DNA of 64,000 bases from WAPX01 sp964622075 (GTDB lineage Archaea > Halobacteriota > Archaeoglobi > Archaeoglobales > Archaeoglobaceae): assembly GCA_964622075.1 (NCBI GenBank), contig CAZUMR010000062.1, positions 1-64,000 on the forward strand. Direction: 5' to 3'. The notes under the pieces are model-generated. The model did no database searches. It saw nothing but the letters and a program-made list of their open reading frames with translations, and was not told where the DNA came from. The translations under genes were made by a program, and so were the position numbers. Of this stretch, positions 33,636 through 42,306 are shown one piece after another (positions within the stretch are counted from its first letter, which is position 1; every line of letters starts with the position of its first letter).

Positions 33636-35078
33636 GTGTCCCCTGAGATTATAACAGAAGTTGTTACAGCACTTAAAGCCTCAAAGATTTTAATTAAGAA
33701 TTATTTTTGTACATATAGAACAAATAAGCTGAGGTTCGTATTTCAGATTCTGATGTATCTTAACTTTCTGGCTGTTTTTCCACTCATGTTTATTCCAAAA
33801 AAGTTGCTTGTAGAGATGTACCAGGAAACTGTTCCGGTTCTGCTGAGGTACGCAGGTGTTTCCTCCTTACACTCTCTCGTTTACAAATTTTCTCCTATAC
33901 TGGCTTTCTTTATGTTCTTGTACCTTGCCATGTCTTCAGACAGCATAAATCTCAGCGAAAGAGAGCTCTTTTTCGCAATACACCCTCTATCCCTATTCGA
34001 AATACTGTTTGCAAGGATTGTGTTTCAGGGTTTTATCCTGATGTCACTAATGATCATCTACTTCGCCGTATTTTACCTTGCAACCTACATAGCAGGATGC
34101 TTTCTCTCACCCATTTTGGCTTACATCGTTCTTATTACGTTAATGCTTACTCTAGGAATGCTAATCGAGGCTGGAAAGTTACTTCGCCTGAGATGGGTCT
34201 GGATAGCATTTTCAGCCCTTTCAGTACTGGATTACCTTTCAAAGAAACTGACTGTTTCTCTCCTTGTTTATTATCCTCTTGTCTCCATACTTAACTCATA
34301 CACAAACCTGAACGTTTTTCCAGCATTCTTCGAGTTTCTCGCAGTATTCGCATTCTTTTACTTTGTAACCAATAGAGCAAAACCTGAATTTGAAATTGTC
34401 AGCGAAAAGACGAGGAAAACAAAAGACTCCAGAGAAGTTAGGAGTGTTGTAAGGATAACCCCATTCAGAAAAGTTCTGGTGGAACTTGAGAGAATGATAC
34501 TGAAGTACGCACTTATTGGAATAATCGTTTCCACCATAGTAGCTTTCAGGTTTGGATACATTATAAGGGCGTACCTGAACGTTTACTGGAGCAAAATGAT
34601 GTTTCTCTACCTTATAATGTTCTCTTCAAGTATAGTGGAAGCTGCTGCTGCACAGGAAGCATCTTTACTGTGGTTTTACAGGGTTGCGTGTAATGAGAGA
34701 GCTTACGCAGTAAGCTCGGTTCTCAGAGGTACTCTGATCGTTCTATGCATAGCAATACCATACGCAATTCTTGTTTCTCCAGTCATAGGAATCAAATCCA
34801 TAAGTCTCGTTGCAGTTTCGCTGATTATTCCATCCTACTACTCTCTTGTCACAACTTACCTGTCCTCAAGGACTAAGATGAAGGTCACAAGACTTCTCCA
34901 CACGAAGAGGGAGCTTGAAGACATCAGATTCGCTCTTATAATGTTTGAAATACTCATTCTTGTGTTGCTTGCAGCTGTATTGTTCCTGCTACCAGAACTT
35001 TCAGTGATCTTCCTGATCTCAGTCGTTCTGTTTATTCCGGTAATAGAGAGGTGTGCAAGGAATGTGGAGGTGGTGTAA
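33636..35078 (+). CDS. ABC-2 type permease
   Basis: This 480-residue membrane protein has about twelve hydrophobic segments and a basic cytoplasmic loop in the middle. GTG 33636 follows AAGGGGTGG. With the preceding ATPase it forms an exporter; the substrate cannot be inferred from sequence. Confidence 0.75.
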   Translation: MSPEIITEVVTALKASKILIKNYFCTYRTNKLRFVFQILMYLNFLAVFPLMFIPKKLLVEMYQETVPVLLRYAGVSSLHSLVYKFSPILAFFMFLYLAMSSDSINLSERELFFAIHPLSLFEILFARIVFQGFILMSLMIIYFAVFYLATYIAGCFLSPILAYIVLITLMLTLGMLIEAGKLLRLRWVWIAFSALSVLDYLSKKLTVSLLVYYPLVSILNSYTNLNVFPAFFEFLAVFAFFYFVTNRAKPEFEIVSEKTRKTKDSREVRSVVRITPFRKVLVELERMILKYALIGIIVSTIVAFRFGYIIRAYLNVYWSKMMFLYLIMFSSSIVEAAAAQEASLLWFYRVACNERAYAVSSVLRGTLIVLCIAIPYAILVSPVIGIKSISLVAVSLIIPSYYSLVTTYLSSRTKMKVTRLLHTKRELEDIRFALIMFEILILVLLAAVLFLLPELSVIFLISVVLFIPVIERCARNVEVV

Positions 35079-35112
35079 CTCAAAATCTTGCCACTTTTTG
35101 GCTGCTTTTACA

Positions 35113-35176
35113 GCCTTTTATATATTCGCATAAAAATTTCTCAGATACATCCTGGAGAGAGAAAAGATTATATATT
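35113..35176 (+). promoter_or_regulatory. Tandem TATA boxes upstream of glnA
   Basis: Two TATA elements, TTTTATATATT (about 35117) and GATTATATATTG (about 35167), lie 50 bp apart. They predict start sites near 35145 and 35197. Two promoters would allow nitrogen-dependent control; no NrpR-type operator is recognised with confidence. Confidence 0.5.
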
Positions 35177-35216
35177 GATTCCCTATTCCTGCTGAAAAAA
35201 TGGGAAAGGTGATGCA

Positions 35217-36668
35217 ATGTCTGAAGAGATAAATGAGGCAATAAAAATTCTTAAGGAGAACAACGTAAAGCAGGTGCTCTGCACTTTCTGTGATGTGAGG
35301 GGGTACATGCAGCAGTTCTCCATTCCCGCAAGGGAGTTTACGGATGGCAGTGGTTTTGATGGAATCGGTTTTGATGGATCTTCCATCAGGGGATTCAAGA
35401 CGATAGACCAGAGCGACATGGTCTGGAAGGCAGACCCGACGACAATAAAGATAATACCCTGGATTGACGATCCCGTTCAGAAGACTGCCATAATGTTCGG
35501 AGACTGCTGTGAGGCATGGGGAGAGGAAGTGGCTGACTGCGATCCAAGAGGATTCGTAGCAAAGAACCTCCAGAAGAAGCTTGCAGACGAAGGAATGTCC
35601 GCAATCTTTGGTCCTGAAATCGAGTTCTTCGTATTCGATTCTGCAGATCCGACAAAGCTTGCTTACGACCTCTGGGTCTCTCCAAACGGTGGAGATGGAG
35701 ACAGCTGGGGTCCGCCAAGGGTAATGCCTGACAGCCCGGAGCTGACACCGGGTGGATTCGTTATAAGGCCAAAGGAGGGTTACTTCAGAGCCCCACCGGA
35801 GGACACAACTGTGGAATACAGGAACGAGCTTGTTGACAACCTTGAGAAGCTTGGTGTGTACATCGAATACCACCACCATGAAGTTGCTACCGCTGGACAG
35901 GTGGAGCTGGACTTCAAGCCAAAGCAGCTTGTCGAGGTTGGAGATGCGTTCTACCTCTACAAGTTCGCTGCAAAGAACATAGCTGCAATGTACGGCATGA
36001 TTGCCACATTCATGCCAAAGCCACTGTATCTGGATAACGCGAGCGGTATGCACACACACCAGTCCCTCTGGAAGGGCGAGCCGTTCAAGGGAGAGGCACT
36101 CTTCGCAGATCCAGATGACGAGTTCATGCTCAGCCAGACCGGAAGGTATTACATCGGTGGTTTGCTTGAGCACGCAAAGGCTCTGACAGCTCTCTGTGCA
36201 CCAACAGTAAACTCCTACAAGAGGCTCGTGCCGGGATTTGAAGCACCAATATACATCTGCTGGAGCCCGAGAAACAGATCTGCCCTTGTAAGAGTTCCAA
36301 TGTACCTCAAGAAGCCAGAGGCCATAAGGTGTGAGTACAGAGGTGCTGACCCGAGCTGCAACCCGTACCTCGCATTCTCAGCAATGCTTGCTGCTGGACT
36401 TGACGGCATAAAGAAGAAGATCGATCCCGGCGATCCGCTGATGAAAGACGTTTACGAGCTGAGCGAGAAGGAGAAGAGGGAGTTTGGAGTTGGTGAGCTG
36501 CCAACAACCCTCAGGGACGCAATAGAGTGCCTGCAGAGCGATGAGGTTATACAGAAGGTTCTCGGAAGCCACATATACGACGCTTTCGTTGACATAAAGA
36601 TAAACGAGTGGAACCAGTACTGCCTCTACGTAACTCCGTGGGAGTTTATGAAGTACCTTGACATCTAA
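35217..36668 (+). CDS. glnA: Glutamine synthetase type I
   Basis: This enzyme makes glutamine from glutamate and ammonia with ATP. The signature GFDGSSIRGF, the ATP-binding region KPLYLDNASGMHTHQSLW and the glutamate-binding NRSALVRVP are all present. At 483 residues it is slightly longer than usual, with a WGPPRVMPDSPELTPGG insertion. Start ATG 35217 follows AAAGGTGAT. Codons are strongly adapted, as expected for an abundant enzyme. Confidence 0.95.
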   Translation: MSEEINEAIKILKENNVKQVLCTFCDVRGYMQQFSIPAREFTDGSGFDGIGFDGSSIRGFKTIDQSDMVWKADPTTIKIIPWIDDPVQKTAIMFGDCCEAWGEEVADCDPRGFVAKNLQKKLADEGMSAIFGPEIEFFVFDSADPTKLAYDLWVSPNGGDGDSWGPPRVMPDSPELTPGGFVIRPKEGYFRAPPEDTTVEYRNELVDNLEKLGVYIEYHHHEVATAGQVELDFKPKQLVEVGDAFYLYKFAAKNIAAMYGMIATFMPKPLYLDNASGMHTHQSLWKGEPFKGEALFADPDDEFMLSQTGRYYIGGLLEHAKALTALCAPTVNSYKRLVPGFEAPIYICWSPRNRSALVRVPMYLKKPEAIRCEYRGADPSCNPYLAFSAMLAAGLDGIKKKIDPGDPLMKDVYELSEKEKREFGVGELPTTLRDAIECLQSDEVIQKVLGSHIYDAFVDIKINEWNQYCLYVTPWEFMKYLDI

Positions 36669-36902
36669 TCTTTTCTCTTTTTGTTTTTATGGATTCTGAT
36701 TAAGTTTTATACTTGCATGCAGTTTATTTGTGCATGACTGTTGGTAGAAGATTGTTGGTAGAGGAGAGAGCAAAACATCAGGTTCTGACAGAAAAGTTTA
36801 AAAGGTGGCAATCGTACTATCTTAAGCCTTAAGCCTTGTGGCTTTTCTAGGATAGCCAGTCACTCACACCTTTCAGCAATTCGTATGGAAAGAGGTGAAA
36901 CG

Positions 36903-37565
36903 ATGTTTGGAATGGAGGGTATGAACCAGATGTACGGGGACATGGTGTTCAAGGGAACGACGACTGTAGGACTGATATGTAGGGATGGTGTCGTGCTCGC
37001 AACGGAGAAGAGGGCAACAATGGGAAACTACATAGCAAGCAGGAGAGCCAAGAAAATCTACCAGATCGCCGACAGGGTTGCCATGACCACGGCTGGGAGT
37101 GTAGGAGATGCTCAGTTCCTTGCAAGACTCATAAAGGTAGAAAACAACCTCTACGAGATCAGGAAAGAGGAGAAGCCAACTGTCAGGGCAATAGCAACGA
37201 TGATATCCAACCTTCTGAACTCTTACAGGTACTTCCCGTATCTCGTCCAGCTGCTCATAGGAGGCGTTGATAAGAGGGGACCAAGCATATACTCCATAGA
37301 CCCGATTGGTGGTGCCATTGAGGAGAAGGACATAGTTGCCACCGGCTCTGGAAGTCCCACAGCTTACGGAGTTCTTGAGGACAGGTACAGCAGAGACATG
37401 AGCGTTGATGAGGGTGTGGAGATAGCTGTTAGAGCCATAGCATCCGCCATGAAGAGAGACTCCGCCTCGGGTGATGGTATAGATGTTGTTAAGATTACGG
37501 AAAAGGAGTACGTTCAGCTTGAAGCTGAAGAGGTTGATGAGATAATCAGGAAGTTCAGAAAGTAA
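36903..37565 (+). CDS. psmB: Proteasome beta subunit
   Basis: This is the catalytic subunit of the 20S proteasome. The propeptide ends FKG and the mature protein begins TTTVG, with Thr19 as the nucleophile when ATG 36903 is the start. That ATG is preceded by AGAGGTGAAACG, so the upstream ATG 36885 is rejected. The catalytic Lys is in KRATMGNYIA. The alpha subunit is not in the window. A TATA-like GTTTAAAAG near 36797 predicts a leader of about 80 nt. Confidence 0.95.
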   Translation: MFGMEGMNQMYGDMVFKGTTTVGLICRDGVVLATEKRATMGNYIASRRAKKIYQIADRVAMTTAGSVGDAQFLARLIKVENNLYEIRKEEKPTVRAIATMISNLLNSYRYFPYLVQLLIGGVDKRGPSIYSIDPIGGAIEEKDIVATGSGSPTAYGVLEDRYSRDMSVDEGVEIAVRAIASAMKRDSASGDGIDVVKITEKEYVQLEAEEVDEIIRKFRK

Positions 37566-37630
37566 CTTTCTGTTCTGTTTTTGCTTTTTGAAATAATTCC
37601 AGTTCTTACTCTGGAGCAGAGGGTGATGCG

Positions 37631-39535
37631 ATGCCGAGTAGACTCGATGAGCTAAAGAAGAAAGTAAAGGCTCTGATTCCAAAAAATGTCAAGGTGAAGA
37701 ACGTTGACATAGAGGGGCCGGTTGTAGTCATTTACGTCGAAAATCCTCAGGAATTCGCTGAGAGTGGAGACATAATAAAGATGCTCGCAAAGGATCTGAG
37801 AAAGAGAATAACCGTGAGGCCAGATCCAAAGAGCTTGAAGCCACCGGAAGAGGCAAAGGAGATAATAAAGCAGATAGTTCCGGAAGATGCAAAGATAACG
37901 AACTTCTTCTTTGATGAGGAAAATGGAGAGGTCATAATAGAAGCAGAGAAACCGGGAGTCGTAATTGGAAAGCAGGGTTCAACTCTCAGGGAAATAATGA
38001 AGGCAGTTGGCTGGAGTCCAAAGCCAGTAAGAACTCCTCCGATAAAGTCCAAGACTATAGAGGACATAAGAAACTATCTGCTCAGTGTAAAAGAGGAGAG
38101 AAGGAAAATTCTGAGAAAAATTGGTGAAAGAATACACAGGGGATGCCTGTATGATGACAAGTGGGTCAGAGTTACGTTTCTTGGAGGGGCGAGAGAAGTT
38201 GGAAGAAGCTGTTACCTCCTTAACACGCCTGAGAGCAGGATAATGATTGACTGTGGTGTAAATGTCAGCAACATTCAGATGTCCCCGTACTTCTACGTGC
38301 CGGAAGTTCAGCCTTTGAGTGACATAGATGCCATAGTTATAACCCACGCTCACCTTGACCACTGCGGGCTTGTGCCCCTGCTTTACAGGTACGGTTACAA
38401 GGGGCCAATATACCTTACAGCCCCAACGAGAGATCTGATGGTTCTGCTTCAGAAGGACTTCATAGAGGTGTCCGAGAGGGAAGGTATAAAGCCACCTTAT
38501 GGGAGCAGAGACATAAGAGAGGCTTTGAAGCACACGATAACCCTCGATTACGGAGTGGTTACGGACATAAGTCCTGATGTTAGGCTGACATTTTACAACG
38601 CCGGACACATTCTCGGTTCTGCAATTGCGCACTTCCACGTTGGTGAGGGGCTGTATAACATAGCGTTCACGGGTGACTTCAAGTTCGAGAGAACGAGGCT
38701 GTTTGATAAGGCTTCCACAAACTTTCCTCGCCTGGAAGCGCTGGTTATGGAGGCTACATACGGTGGAAGTCAGGACGTTCAGCCTTCAAGAAAGGAGGCT
38801 GAGGAGAGGCTCATAGCAGTGATAAACGAGACCATAAAAAGAGGAGGAAAGGTTCTCATACCGACTTTCGCCGTCGGTAGAAGTCAGGAAGTCATGATAG
38901 TTCTGGAAGAGGCCATAAGGGAAAAGAAGCTTGAAAGAGAGGTAACTGTTTATCTTGACGGAATGATTCACGAGGCCACTGCAATCCACACCGCATATCC
39001 AGAATACCTGAACTCGCACCTCAGAGATCTGATATTCCATCAGGGCCTGAATCCGTTCATAAGTGACAGCTTCGTAAACGTAGACTCTCAGAGCAAGAGA
39101 GAGGAAGTAATAAACGATCCATCTCCCTCAGTCATACTTGCCACATCGGGAATGCTGAACGGCGGGCCAGTAATGGAATACTTCAGATTTCTTGCTGAAG
39201 ATGAGAGAAACACGATAATATTCGTTGGTTATCAGGCTGAGGGTACGCTTGGCAGGAGGATACAGAAAGGATGGAAGGAAGTTCCCTTTAACGTCGATGG
39301 GAGGAGGGAAGTTGTTAAGGTGAACATGCAGGTGGAGACTGTTGATGGATTCTCAGGCCATTCTGACAGGAGACAGCTTATGGGATACGTTAAAGCTCTG
39401 AGCTCAAAGCCGGAGAAGGTCGTTACCATACATGGTGAGGAGAGCAAGTGCGTTGACCTCGCTTCAAGCATATACAAGGCCTACAGAATAGAAACGAGAG
39501 CACCACACAACCTTGAAACTATTAGGTTTATCTGA
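37631..39535 (+). CDS. fttA: FttA/aCPSF1, beta-CASP transcription termination ribonuclease
   Basis: The protein has N-terminal KH domains (1-145), a metallo-beta-lactamase domain with THAHLDH near residue 239, and beta-CASP motifs (EATYGG, PTFAVGRSQEV, ATSGMLNGGP, SGHSDR, IHGE). In archaea this enzyme cleaves nascent RNA and drives genome-wide termination at U-rich tracts. The length of 634 is standard. ATG 37631 follows GGGTGATGCG. Confidence 0.95.
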   Translation: MPSRLDELKKKVKALIPKNVKVKNVDIEGPVVVIYVENPQEFAESGDIIKMLAKDLRKRITVRPDPKSLKPPEEAKEIIKQIVPEDAKITNFFFDEENGEVIIEAEKPGVVIGKQGSTLREIMKAVGWSPKPVRTPPIKSKTIEDIRNYLLSVKEERRKILRKIGERIHRGCLYDDKWVRVTFLGGAREVGRSCYLLNTPESRIMIDCGVNVSNIQMSPYFYVPEVQPLSDIDAIVITHAHLDHCGLVPLLYRYGYKGPIYLTAPTRDLMVLLQKDFIEVSEREGIKPPYGSRDIREALKHTITLDYGVVTDISPDVRLTFYNAGHILGSAIAHFHVGEGLYNIAFTGDFKFERTRLFDKASTNFPRLEALVMEATYGGSQDVQPSRKEAEERLIAVINETIKRGGKVLIPTFAVGRSQEVMIVLEEAIREKKLEREVTVYLDGMIHEATAIHTAYPEYLNSHLRDLIFHQGLNPFISDSFVNVDSQSKREEVINDPSPSVILATSGMLNGGPVMEYFRFLAEDERNTIIFVGYQAEGTLGRRIQKGWKEVPFNVDGRREVVKVNMQVETVDGFSGHSDRRQLMGYVKALSSKPEKVVTIHGEESKCVDLASSIYKAYRIETRAPHNLETIRFI

Positions 39536-39590
39536 TTTTTAGTTTTACAGCTGACAGCTGAATGTGGAGAGTGCAGAGGGTAAATGCTGA

Positions 39591-39612
39591 GGGTAATGAT
39601 GGGGTAATGATG
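39591..39612. repeat. 11-bp exact tandem duplication
   Basis: GGGTAATGATG occurs twice directly at the 5' end of mobB. The duplication creates extra ATG codons and makes the mobB start ambiguous. Confidence 0.85.
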
Positions 39613-40083
39613 CAGAGTGGTGGGATGGTTAGAGTTCTGGCAGTATCGGGTAACTCAAACACAGGAAAGACGACTCTGCTGGAAGCCTTAGTCAGGGAGA
39701 TGAAGAAAAGAGGACTTAAAGTGTTCGTTGTCAAGCATGGCAGGCACTTCAGCTGGTCTGGAGGCAATGGGAGCAAGGATACGGAGAGACTCTGGAATTC
39801 AGGGGCGGAAGTAGCCTTTCTTTCTGAGGGTTTCACGTACATCGCTCTGAGGAGAGAATTTGAGCTGGAGGAGTTCGTAGAATTGATAAGCGAGATATGC
39901 GGCGTGGATGTTATTTTGCTGGAGGGTTTCAGAAAAAAGAAGGTGAGAAAAATAGTAATTCTCGATGAAAAATCGAGGGTTGAAGATTTTGAAGGGGAAA
40001 TTCTGATGGTTCTGAGGAAGGAGGACGTTCTCTCGGGGAGGGTTGATGCGGGCAAAATCGTAGATAGGATTCTTCGAGGGTAA
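39607..40083 (+). CDS. mobB: Molybdopterin-guanine dinucleotide biosynthesis protein MobB
   Basis: This small P-loop GTPase has GNSNTGKTTL near its N-terminus, VVKHG and LLEGF motifs. It assists MobA in guanylylating molybdopterin, a cofactor form needed by enzymes such as FwdB in this window. Candidate starts are ATG 39607, 39610 and 39625; a tandem duplication obscures the ribosome binding site, and the P-loop position fits all. Confidence 0.88.
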   Translation: MMQSGGMVRVLAVSGNSNTGKTTLLEALVREMKKRGLKVFVVKHGRHFSWSGGNGSKDTERLWNSGAEVAFLSEGFTYIALRREFELEEFVELISEICGVDVILLEGFRKKKVRKIVILDEKSRVEDFEGEILMVLRKEDVLSGRVDAGKIVDRILRG

Positions 40084-40118
40084 ATTTAATATTGCTCGTG
40101 TTTGAGTTGGCTTAGAGT

Positions 40119-40191
40119 GCCGCCGTGGCTTAGCTGGCAGAGCGGGTGATTCGTAATCACCAGGTCCCGGGTTCAAATCCCGGCGGCGGCT
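40119..40191 (+). tRNA. tRNA-Thr (CGT)
   Basis: The acceptor stem GCCGCCG pairs with CGGCGGC. The D arm is GCTT/GAGC, the anticodon stem GGTGA/TCACC with loop TTCGTAA gives anticodon CGT, and the T arm is CCGGG-TTCAAAT-CCCGG. The discriminator is T, as in archaeal threonine tRNAs. No intron is seen. It borders a small accessory region. Confidence 0.95.
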
Positions 40192-40209
40192 TGGTTTTTG
40201 ATTTTTGTC

Positions 40210-40223
40210 AACAAAATTTTGTT
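40210..40223. repeat. 14-bp perfect palindrome after tRNA-Thr
   Basis: AACAAAATTTTGTT is a perfect palindrome 19 bp downstream of the tRNA. It could be a terminator-like hairpin or a remnant of an attachment site; nothing else supports either choice. Confidence 0.5.
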
Positions 40224-40256
40224 AATAAATTGATTTCATCAAAATAAAATACTTGT

Positions 40257-40760
40257 TTACCGACCTTTCTTATTTGATGGAAGCCCCATAATTCCTGTAG
40301 TTTTATCGAGCCATCTGACAGCCCATACAAAGTCCCTCATCTTTGCACAGAATTTCGCTTTGAGAACATCGAGGTCTACCTCCCTATCAGCAGGATGCTT
40401 TTTCTGTGACATCAGGCATTCTTCAATCCTGTGAGCCAGCCTGTGTATTTCTTCGTCAAGACTTCTTACATTACTCAGAATATTTTCGGGTAGAACAGGT
40501 TTTGGCTGAGGCGTTGCAATCTCCACACCCCTTTCCTCCAGCGTTTTGAGAATTTCCTCACCCTCTCTGTCTGAAAATTTGTACTTCTCAATCAAATAAA
40601 GAATTGCTTGACTTGCGTTGGTTAGCTTGAATATCCTGTTCCAGCTAACCCTCACCTGCCACCTGAACATCCCATTCCAGGCGTTGGGCTCTATAAGCCC
40701 GGCATCTGTTTCTGCTGTAAATGGGCCGTAAAGAATATCGAGACCGGTGTTATGGCTCAA
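40257..40760 (-). CDS. Unknown protein with DCD/PUA-like motif, possibly lacking its start
   Basis: I do not recognise the family with certainty. A YGPFTAETDAGLIEPNAW segment followed by FRWQVRV resembles the DCD/EVE-type fold pattern, and the C-terminal half is helical. The only usable start is TTG 40760, yet the frame stays open for 35 more codons upstream with coding-like sequence (FRVIPLLKLKFITEQIAW) and no ATG, GTG or TTG before a stop. The 5' end may have been lost or shifted. It lies in the accessory patch after tRNA-Thr. Confidence 0.45.
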   Translation of the reverse strand: MSHNTGLDILYGPFTAETDAGLIEPNAWNGMFRWQVRVSWNRIFKLTNASQAILYLIEKYKFSDREGEEILKTLEERGVEIATPQPKPVLPENILSNVRSLDEEIHRLAHRIEECLMSQKKHPADREVDLDVLKAKFCAKMRDFVWAVRWLDKTTGIMGLPSNKKGR

Positions 40761-40905
40761 TTCACACCATGCTATCTGTTCGGTGATGAACTTCAGTTTA
40801 AGAAGGGGGATTACCCTGAAAGGTTGCTTGCAGTCTATTTCTACTCGGCAAAGTTTTAAATTTTCTTAATATGGATAGAGAAGCTAAAAGTAATAAAAAG
40901 GAGAG

Positions 40906-41142
40906 TTGAAAAGACTGAACAGCAGGATAGAGCTTATAGAAGCGGTGTTAATTCAGGAGGAAGAGGTTAGCGAAGAAGAAATTGAAGAACTCGACAGACT
41001 TGCTAATGAGATGAGAAAAGATGGTTCCATGGAAAAACTTAAAGCTGAGCTTGATTTATCTGAGTTCTTGACCATACAAGGGTTGCAAAAGCGATTAAGG
41101 ATTTGCCAAAAGCCCACAGGGTCAGACTGTCTGAATTTATAG
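40906..41142 (+). pseudogene. RelB-type antitoxin with read-through of its stop
   Basis: The reading frame encodes an acidic helical antitoxin-like protein (EEEVSEEEIEELDRLANEMRK is its core region, shortened here to EEIEELDRLANEMRK). Start TTG 40906 follows AAGGAGAG. If one T at about 41061 is removed, the frame ends at ELDLSSS-stop and the toxin frame opens, so the present C-terminal tail is an artefact of that insertion. It forms the first half of a decayed toxin-antitoxin pair. Confidence 0.5.
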
Positions 41143-41387
41143 ATGCTTATAGATGCTCTTAAGAATAATCTCATTTCCTTCAAAAAAATTTGATATAAAA
41201 AAAGCTTAAAGGGCAGAAAGATAGATTTAGGGTTCGCCTGGGTGATTTCAGGTTGATTTACGAAGTTGACAATAAAGAGAGGCTCGTTATGCTTTTGAAG
41301 GATAGAGAAGGAAGCAAGAAAAGTGAAGGAGTGTACAAAAAAATGCACGAGAAATTAATGAAAATTCTGACGAGGTATGACGGATGA
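41051..41387 (+). pseudogene. RelE/ParE-like toxin, broken by four small insertions
   Basis: Toxin-like segments sit in different frames: RVLDHTRVAKAIKDLPKA, then LKNNLISFKK, FDIKKLKG, and FRVRLGDFRLIYEVD. They join into one frame if four insertions are removed: a T near 41061, a 10-bp tandem duplication (ATAGATGCTT at 41139-41158), and one A in each of two A7 runs (41182-41188 and 41197-41203). The total of 13 bases reconciles the first and last frames. The end overlaps the DUF45 peptidase start by ATGA. Confidence 0.65.
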
Positions 41388-42085
41388 ACACTATTGAGCT
41401 TGATAATGTTGAAATCCCCTACATCGTTGACTACCGCAATGTAAAATACATGAGGCTTGAAATAAGGCCAGATGGCAGTCTGCTTGTTGTAATGCCCAGA
41501 AAATCTACGATTAAGCCAATTGATTTCATAATGAACAAGAAAGACTGGATTTTAAGGAAATTCAGAGAGATTGATAATTATAAGAAATTTTCCGACAGTA
41601 ACAAACTCTTGCTTTATGGTAAATTCTACGATTTTGAAGCTAAGAATGGAAGATACGGCGTAAACCTCACAGATGATAGAATAATGGTCTCAATTCCGCG
41701 CGGGATAGATCCATACGTTTATCTCAGAAACTGGATCAAAGAAGATCTCAGAAAGAAGCTTGAAGAATATATCAGTAAATATTCCTCTCAAATGAACGTT
41801 AGCTTCAACAGATTCTTTATCAAGACACAAAGAAGCAGATGGGGCAGCTGTTCTGCAAGGAAAAACCTGAACTTCAACATCAAGCTTGCTGCTCTGCCTG
41901 ATGGGTTGATTGAATATGTGGTTGTGCATGAGCTGGCCCATTTAATTGAAAGAGGACACAGTAAACATTTCTGGAAAATTGTTTCCAGATTCTGCCCGGA
42001 GTACAAGGAGAGAGAAAAGGCACTTGCCAGATACTGGTATATAATTCATAACAACAGGATCTGGTGCAGATTGATTGAAATCTGA
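41384..42085 (+). CDS. YgjP/DUF45 zinc metallopeptidase
   Basis: This 233-residue protein has VVHELAHLIERGHSKHFW, an HExxH site with a third histidine, and the RWGSC motif typical of DUF45/YgjP proteins. Relatives often sit near type I restriction or toxin-antitoxin genes. Here it overlaps the end of the broken toxin gene (ATGA), suggesting it was part of the same mobile module. It appears intact. Confidence 0.8.
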   Translation: MNTIELDNVEIPYIVDYRNVKYMRLEIRPDGSLLVVMPRKSTIKPIDFIMNKKDWILRKFREIDNYKKFSDSNKLLLYGKFYDFEAKNGRYGVNLTDDRIMVSIPRGIDPYVYLRNWIKEDLRKKLEEYISKYSSQMNVSFNRFFIKTQRSRWGSCSARKNLNFNIKLAALPDGLIEYVVVHELAHLIERGHSKHFWKIVSRFCPEYKEREKALARYWYIIHNNRIWCRLIEI

Positions 42086-42121
42086 GTTGTTTATGAAATC
42101 ATTTTAAAGAGAAGTTAACAG

Positions 42122-42202
42122 CGCCGGGGGTGGGATTCGAACCCACGCGGGCAGAGCCCACACGCTCTCCAGGCGTGCGCCTTACCACTCGGCAACCCCG
42201 GC
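42122..42202 (-). tRNA. tRNA-Ser (GGA)
   Basis: On the minus strand, acceptor GCCGGGG pairs with CCCCGGC. The anticodon stem CACGC/GCGTG holds loop CTGGAGA (anticodon GGA). A long variable arm (GGGC...GCCC) identifies a serine tRNA, and the T arm is GTGGG-TTCGAAT-CCCAC. The discriminator is G. Confidence 0.95.
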
Positions 42203-42306
42203 CTGCAACTAACTCGAATTTTGCTTTATTTAACTTTAGCCCTCACCCTTGGCCCTCACTTACTCAAAATATTTAAAAAATTTTTATTTGAATAACTTCC
42301 TTCAAA

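Noticed and set aside
40119..40223. Attachment site at the tRNA-Thr 3' end
   Set aside because: No direct copy of the tRNA 3' end was found downstream within the patch; only a 14-bp palindrome is seen.
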